A stretch of DNA of 8,789 nt from Bacteroidota bacterium (lineage in GTDB: Bacteria; Bacteroidota; Bacteroidia; Bacteroidales; Prolixibacteraceae). The position numbers and the translations under genes were made by a program. Numbering within the stretch: the stretch's first letter is position 1; each line of letters begins with the position of its first letter. The notes beneath the pieces were generated by a model. The model was not told the DNA's origin. It searched no databases and saw nothing but the letters and a program-made list of their open reading frames with translations. This document shows, in pieces, positions 6,532-8,789 of the stretch. The stretch is from the NCBI GenBank assembly GCA_030632865.1, contig DAOVTY010000123.1:1-8789 (forward strand). Direction: 5' to 3'.

Positions 6532-7611
6532 ATGAATTTGAAATATAGTGTATTGATTCAATTTGTTTTGATTTTTATTTTTGCCTCGTGCGGAAGTAAA
6601 AAGAGCAATAATAGTTCAACATCAAAATTGGGTGAAGTGCCCAATAATTTGGTGAAAGTTGAAAATAATGAAGCCAATAAAAGTGTTGATGTATATTTTG
6701 GTGATGACCTTTTTACATCGTATATATACCCTGATAATGTTATGAAGCCATGCTTGTGGCCGGTTTTAACCTCGGAAGGAACTGAAATTACACGCAAATA
6801 TCCGATGAAAAAAGCGCCGGCAGAACGATGTGATCATCCGCACCATGTTGGAATTTGGATGAATTATGGAGATGTAAATGGCATTGACTATTGGGGACAT
6901 TCTGAGGCTTCTCCTACAGATAGAAAAGATCATTATGGAACTATCGTGCATCAGGAAGTTGTTAGCACAAAATCCTCAGAAGGAGAGGGTATATTAACAG
7001 TTAAAACTAACTGGATTGCAGGAGGTATTACTCAAATTAAAGAGGATATTAGCTTTCGCTTTATCGATAGAGGTAATATACGGATTATAGATTGGATTAG
7101 TACTTTAACTGCACAAGAGGAAATTCATTTTAACGATACGAAAGAAGGAATGTTTGCCATAAGGTTAAGTAGAGAATTGGAATTGCCGTCAAACGGAACG
7201 GTAATACTTACTGATTTGCAAGGAAATCCTACTGATATTAAAGTGAAAAATAATGATTTAGTTTCGGGTGATTATTTAAGTAGCGAAGGAAAAATTGGAG
7301 AAGGTGTTTGGGGAACTCGTGCTAAATGGATGAAACTTTACGGAAATTATAAAGATGAAAAAGTTGCCGTAATTATAATCGACAATAAAAAAAATCCGGG
7401 TTATCCCACATATTGGCATGCGAGAGGTTATGGGCTTTTTGCTGCAAATCCATTGGGGCAGAATGTGTTTTCTGATGGAAAAGAGGAGATGAATCTGAGT
7501 TTGAAAAAGGGTGAGTCAGCTCGATTTGCATTTCGTACAGTTATTTGCTCTGGCGAAATTACAGATGATGAAATTAATAGTCTTGCAACTGAGTTTTCTA
7601 ATAAATATTGA
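6532..7611 (+). CDS. DUF6807 ('PmoA') family lipoprotein
   Basis: This is a 359-residue predicted lipoprotein. The signal peptide (Leu/Ile/Phe-rich 8-17) ends in the lipobox FASC, with lipidated Cys 20. The residues after it (GSKKSNN) are not the acidic surface-export signal of Bacteroidota, so it probably faces the periplasm. The mature part has the marks of DUF6807: DHPHHVGIW (101-109), GDVNGIDYWGH (113-123), KEGMF (204-208) and YPTYWHARGYGLFAANPLGQ (291-310). The clustered histidines suggest metal or substrate binding. 'PmoA' in databases is a naming accident: nothing here resembles the particulate methane monooxygenase subunit. It is the last gene of the operon, 20 bases after the Tat oxidoreductase, in the same compartment; members of this family often lie next to such oxidoreductases, so the two probably act on the same sugar. 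The biochemical activity is unknown. Confidence 0.85.
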   Translation: MNLKYSVLIQFVLIFIFASCGSKKSNNSSTSKLGEVPNNLVKVENNEANKSVDVYFGDDLFTSYIYPDNVMKPCLWPVLTSEGTEITRKYPMKKAPAERCDHPHHVGIWMNYGDVNGIDYWGHSEASPTDRKDHYGTIVHQEVVSTKSSEGEGILTVKTNWIAGGITQIKEDISFRFIDRGNIRIIDWISTLTAQEEIHFNDTKEGMFAIRLSRELELPSNGTVILTDLQGNPTDIKVKNNDLVSGDYLSSEGKIGEGVWGTRAKWMKLYGNYKDEKVAVIIIDNKKNPGYPTYWHARGYGLFAANPLGQNVFSDGKEEMNLSLKKGESARFAFRTVICSGEITDDEINSLATEFSNKY

Positions 7612-7706
7612 ACATATTTTTCTTGTAAAAAAACATCAAAATTTTGTGTTATTTCGTGAAATTAAAATTATATAATTATTTGAAAATTAGGTGTTTATCG
7701 GCATTG
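7612..7706. other. Convergent intergenic gap between sugar operon and pyrimidine side
   Basis: The plus-strand operon and the minus-strand small cysteine gene end facing each other here. The gap is very AT-rich and contains a palindrome CAAAATTTTG (7637-7646) flanked by AACA and TGTT, and a second one, AATTATATAATT (7666-7677). Either could be part of a bidirectional terminator, but both are weak, lack a GC stem, and could be chance in such AT-rich DNA. Confidence 0.25.
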
Positions 7707-7889
7707 TTAAATGCATCCGCAAACTAAATCGTCAGCAAGACTATCGAGATACTCGTCTTCGGTTATTTTCTCTTTGTCTGTGCCTTTGCACAAATTGCAA
7801 ACCGGAAGATTAACTTTTGAATTTAATTGATAGGTACTGTTTGCTATGTTTTTTTTACAAACAAAACACATTTTGCTAAATGCTTCCAT
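7707..7889 (-). CDS. Small six-cysteine, zinc-ribbon-like protein
   Basis: This 60-residue protein has a striking cysteine layout: CxxC at 8-11 (CFVC), CxxC at 31-34 (CNLC), and CGC at 57-59 just before the C-terminal Ile. The first two pairs could bind a zinc ion as a small ribbon; the tail CGC could add ligands or be redox active. The middle (TDKEKITEDEYLDSLADDL) is acidic and probably helical. The start is ATG 7889; a second ATG at residue 7, directly before the first Cys, is also possible. It lies 118 bases downstream of pyrI on the same strand, so it may belong to the pyrimidine operon or have its own promoter; I see neither a clear promoter nor a clear terminator in the gap. I do not recognise a named family. 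The ordered cysteine pairs make a real gene likely despite its size. Confidence 0.7.
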   Translation of the reverse strand: MEAFSKMCFVCKKNIANSTYQLNSKVNLPVCNLCKGTDKEKITEDEYLDSLADDLVCGCI

Positions 7890-8007
7890 AGATTTATATT
7901 TTTCAGAATTTAAAATTATTGATTTGCAGAACTAAAAACAGAAAAAACTCAATAACAAATTAAAAACTGATTCCTGTTTAAAACATCCAAAATTAAACAC
8001 CTTTAAA

Positions 8008-8484
8008 CTAAAGTACTCTAATTTGCTCTTCAGTTGTGATTCTCTCGCAGTAATGACATTTTAAGGCCACCGGCTCGTTTTCTATAACTTGGAAACTAGT
8101 TGTAATTGTTTCGTTATTGGTAATACATTTTGGGTTAAAACATTTTACAATCCCTTTAATTATTTCGGGTGTTTCAACAATTCGTTTTTCAACAACTTCG
8201 TAATCTCTAATAATATTTAGTTTGGCATGAGGTGCAATTAATGCTATTTTATTTATTTCGTTATCTTCAAAAAACTTATTCGATACTTTAATAATCGCCT
8301 TTCCTCCTAATTTTCTACTCTCTAAATTTGTTCCAAAAGTAATTTGATTCTCAATTTTATCGAGTCCCAGAATTGTAATTACTTTAAATAAATTTTTTGC
8401 AGGAATATGATCAATTACTGTACCTTCTTTAATGGCACTAACTTTCAGTTTTAGTTTTTTTTGCATACTGTCTTTCATATTCAT
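8008..8484 (-). CDS. pyrI: Aspartate carbamoyltransferase regulatory subunit
   Basis: PyrI forms dimers that hold PyrB trimers together in the ATCase holoenzyme and bind CTP/ATP for allosteric control of the first committed step of pyrimidine synthesis. The 158-residue length fits (about 153 in E. coli). The nucleotide-binding domain begins with KVSAIKEGTVIDHIPAKNLFK (14-34), which carries the family's I-D-H-I-P motif, followed by ITFGTNLESRKLGGKAIIK and the ALIAPHAKLNIIRDYEVV segment. The C-terminal zinc domain has all four ligands: C115 and C120 (CFNPKC), C143 and C146 (CHYC). The start ATG 8484 is 2 bases after the pyrB stop, so the two are translationally linked. ATGs at residues 3 and 7 are also possible. 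Nothing looks abnormal. Confidence 0.97.
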   Translation of the reverse strand: MNMKDSMQKKLKLKVSAIKEGTVIDHIPAKNLFKVITILGLDKIENQITFGTNLESRKLGGKAIIKVSNKFFEDNEINKIALIAPHAKLNIIRDYEVVEKRIVETPEIIKGIVKCFNPKCITNNETITTSFQVIENEPVALKCHYCERITTEEQIRVL

Positions 8485-8486
8485 AA

Positions 8487-8789
8487 TTATTTAAGGTTCA
8501 TAGTATGAGTTATAATTGCTTCGCGTGCGAATACTCCATTTAAAGCCTGTTCGAAATAGTAGGCTGTGCCATTTGTATCAACATCGGGGTGAATTTCGTG
8601 TACGCGTGGCAGAGGATGTAAAACCTTTAGATTTGGTTTTGTATTGTCTAACATCGAATTTCGCAAAATGTAAACGTTTTTTACTTTTTCATATTCAATC
8701 GGATCCGAAAATCTCTCTTTCTGAACGCGTGTCATATAAATAATATCTGCCTCGCTAATAATATCTGTAAATTCTTCGTGCTCGAAATA
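8487..8789 (-). CDS. pyrB: Aspartate carbamoyltransferase catalytic subunit, C-terminal 100 residues (cut by window edge)
   Basis: This is the C-terminal part of the ATCase catalytic chain, which condenses carbamoyl phosphate with aspartate to give carbamoyl aspartate. The aspartate-domain loop IYMTRVQKERF carries the conserved Arg and Gln that contact aspartate. HPLPRVHEIHPDVD contains the HPLPR motif that closes over the substrates, and YYFEQALNGVFAREAII is the usual C-terminal helix region. The frame is open to the right edge, so the carbamoyl-phosphate-binding half is outside the window. The stop is 2 bases before the pyrI start. Downstream genes run on the same strand towards the left. 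Confidence 0.97.
   Translation of the reverse strand, partial: YFEHEEFTDIISEADIIYMTRVQKERFSDPIEYEKVKNVYILRNSMLDNTKPNLKVLHPLPRVHEIHPDVDTNGTAYYFEQALNGVFAREAIITHTMNLK

Noticed and set aside
7890..8007. Possible terminator, attenuator or promoter between pyrI and the small cysteine gene
   Set aside because: No convincing stem, T run or TAnnTTTG box could be found by eye in this AT-rich gap.
8516..8743. Plus-strand frame opposite pyrB
   Set aside because: It is antisense to strongly conserved PyrB sequence and has no recognisable motif.

Overview
The window is AT-rich with short intergenic gaps. Several traits point to a member of the Bacteroidota, probably an anaerobic or marine lineage of the Marinilabiliales type; the lineage is an inference. 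The traits are promoter boxes of the TAnnTTTG form, no clear Shine-Dalgarno sites, a pyrB-pyrI pair, a LacI-family helix-turn-helix of the SIGTVDRV type, a lipoprotein of the DUF6807 ('PmoA') family, and a Tat-exported Gfo/Idh/MocA protein.

Layout. From 1 to about 1490 on the minus strand lie a LacI-family regulator and, 8 bases downstream, an SDR dehydrogenase cut off by the left edge. The SDR resembles the fructuronate reductase/mannonate oxidoreductase type. The regulator has an intact DNA-binding domain, but no ATG, GTG or TTG precedes it in frame. Upstream of it (1521-1566) are a TAnnTTTG promoter box and a 26-base operator-like palindrome; a further 20-base inverted repeat lies at 1569-1588. 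From 1618 to 2499, also on the minus strand, is a stand-alone acyltransferase of the 2-oxoacid dehydrogenase E2 catalytic type with no lipoyl domain.

From 2617 to 7611 on the plus strand is a compact four-gene operon: an MFS transporter of the hexuronate/organic anion (ACS) type, a UroD-superfamily protein that is not HemE, a Tat-signal Gfo/Idh/MocA oxidoreductase, and a DUF6807 lipoprotein. Together with the SDR and LacI genes it looks like a sugar-acid (perhaps modified uronate) uptake and catabolism locus, with two exported steps and one cytoplasmic UroD-like step. The substrate and the reactions are not known from the sequence.

From 7707 to 8789 on the minus strand is the end of a pyrimidine operon: the 3' part of pyrB, complete pyrI, and a small six-cysteine protein downstream. 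It converges on the sugar operon.

I see no rRNA, tRNA, insertion sequence or CRISPR array. The most interesting items are the four-gene operon with its UroD-like member, the missing conventional start of the LacI gene, and the small cysteine protein after pyrBI.
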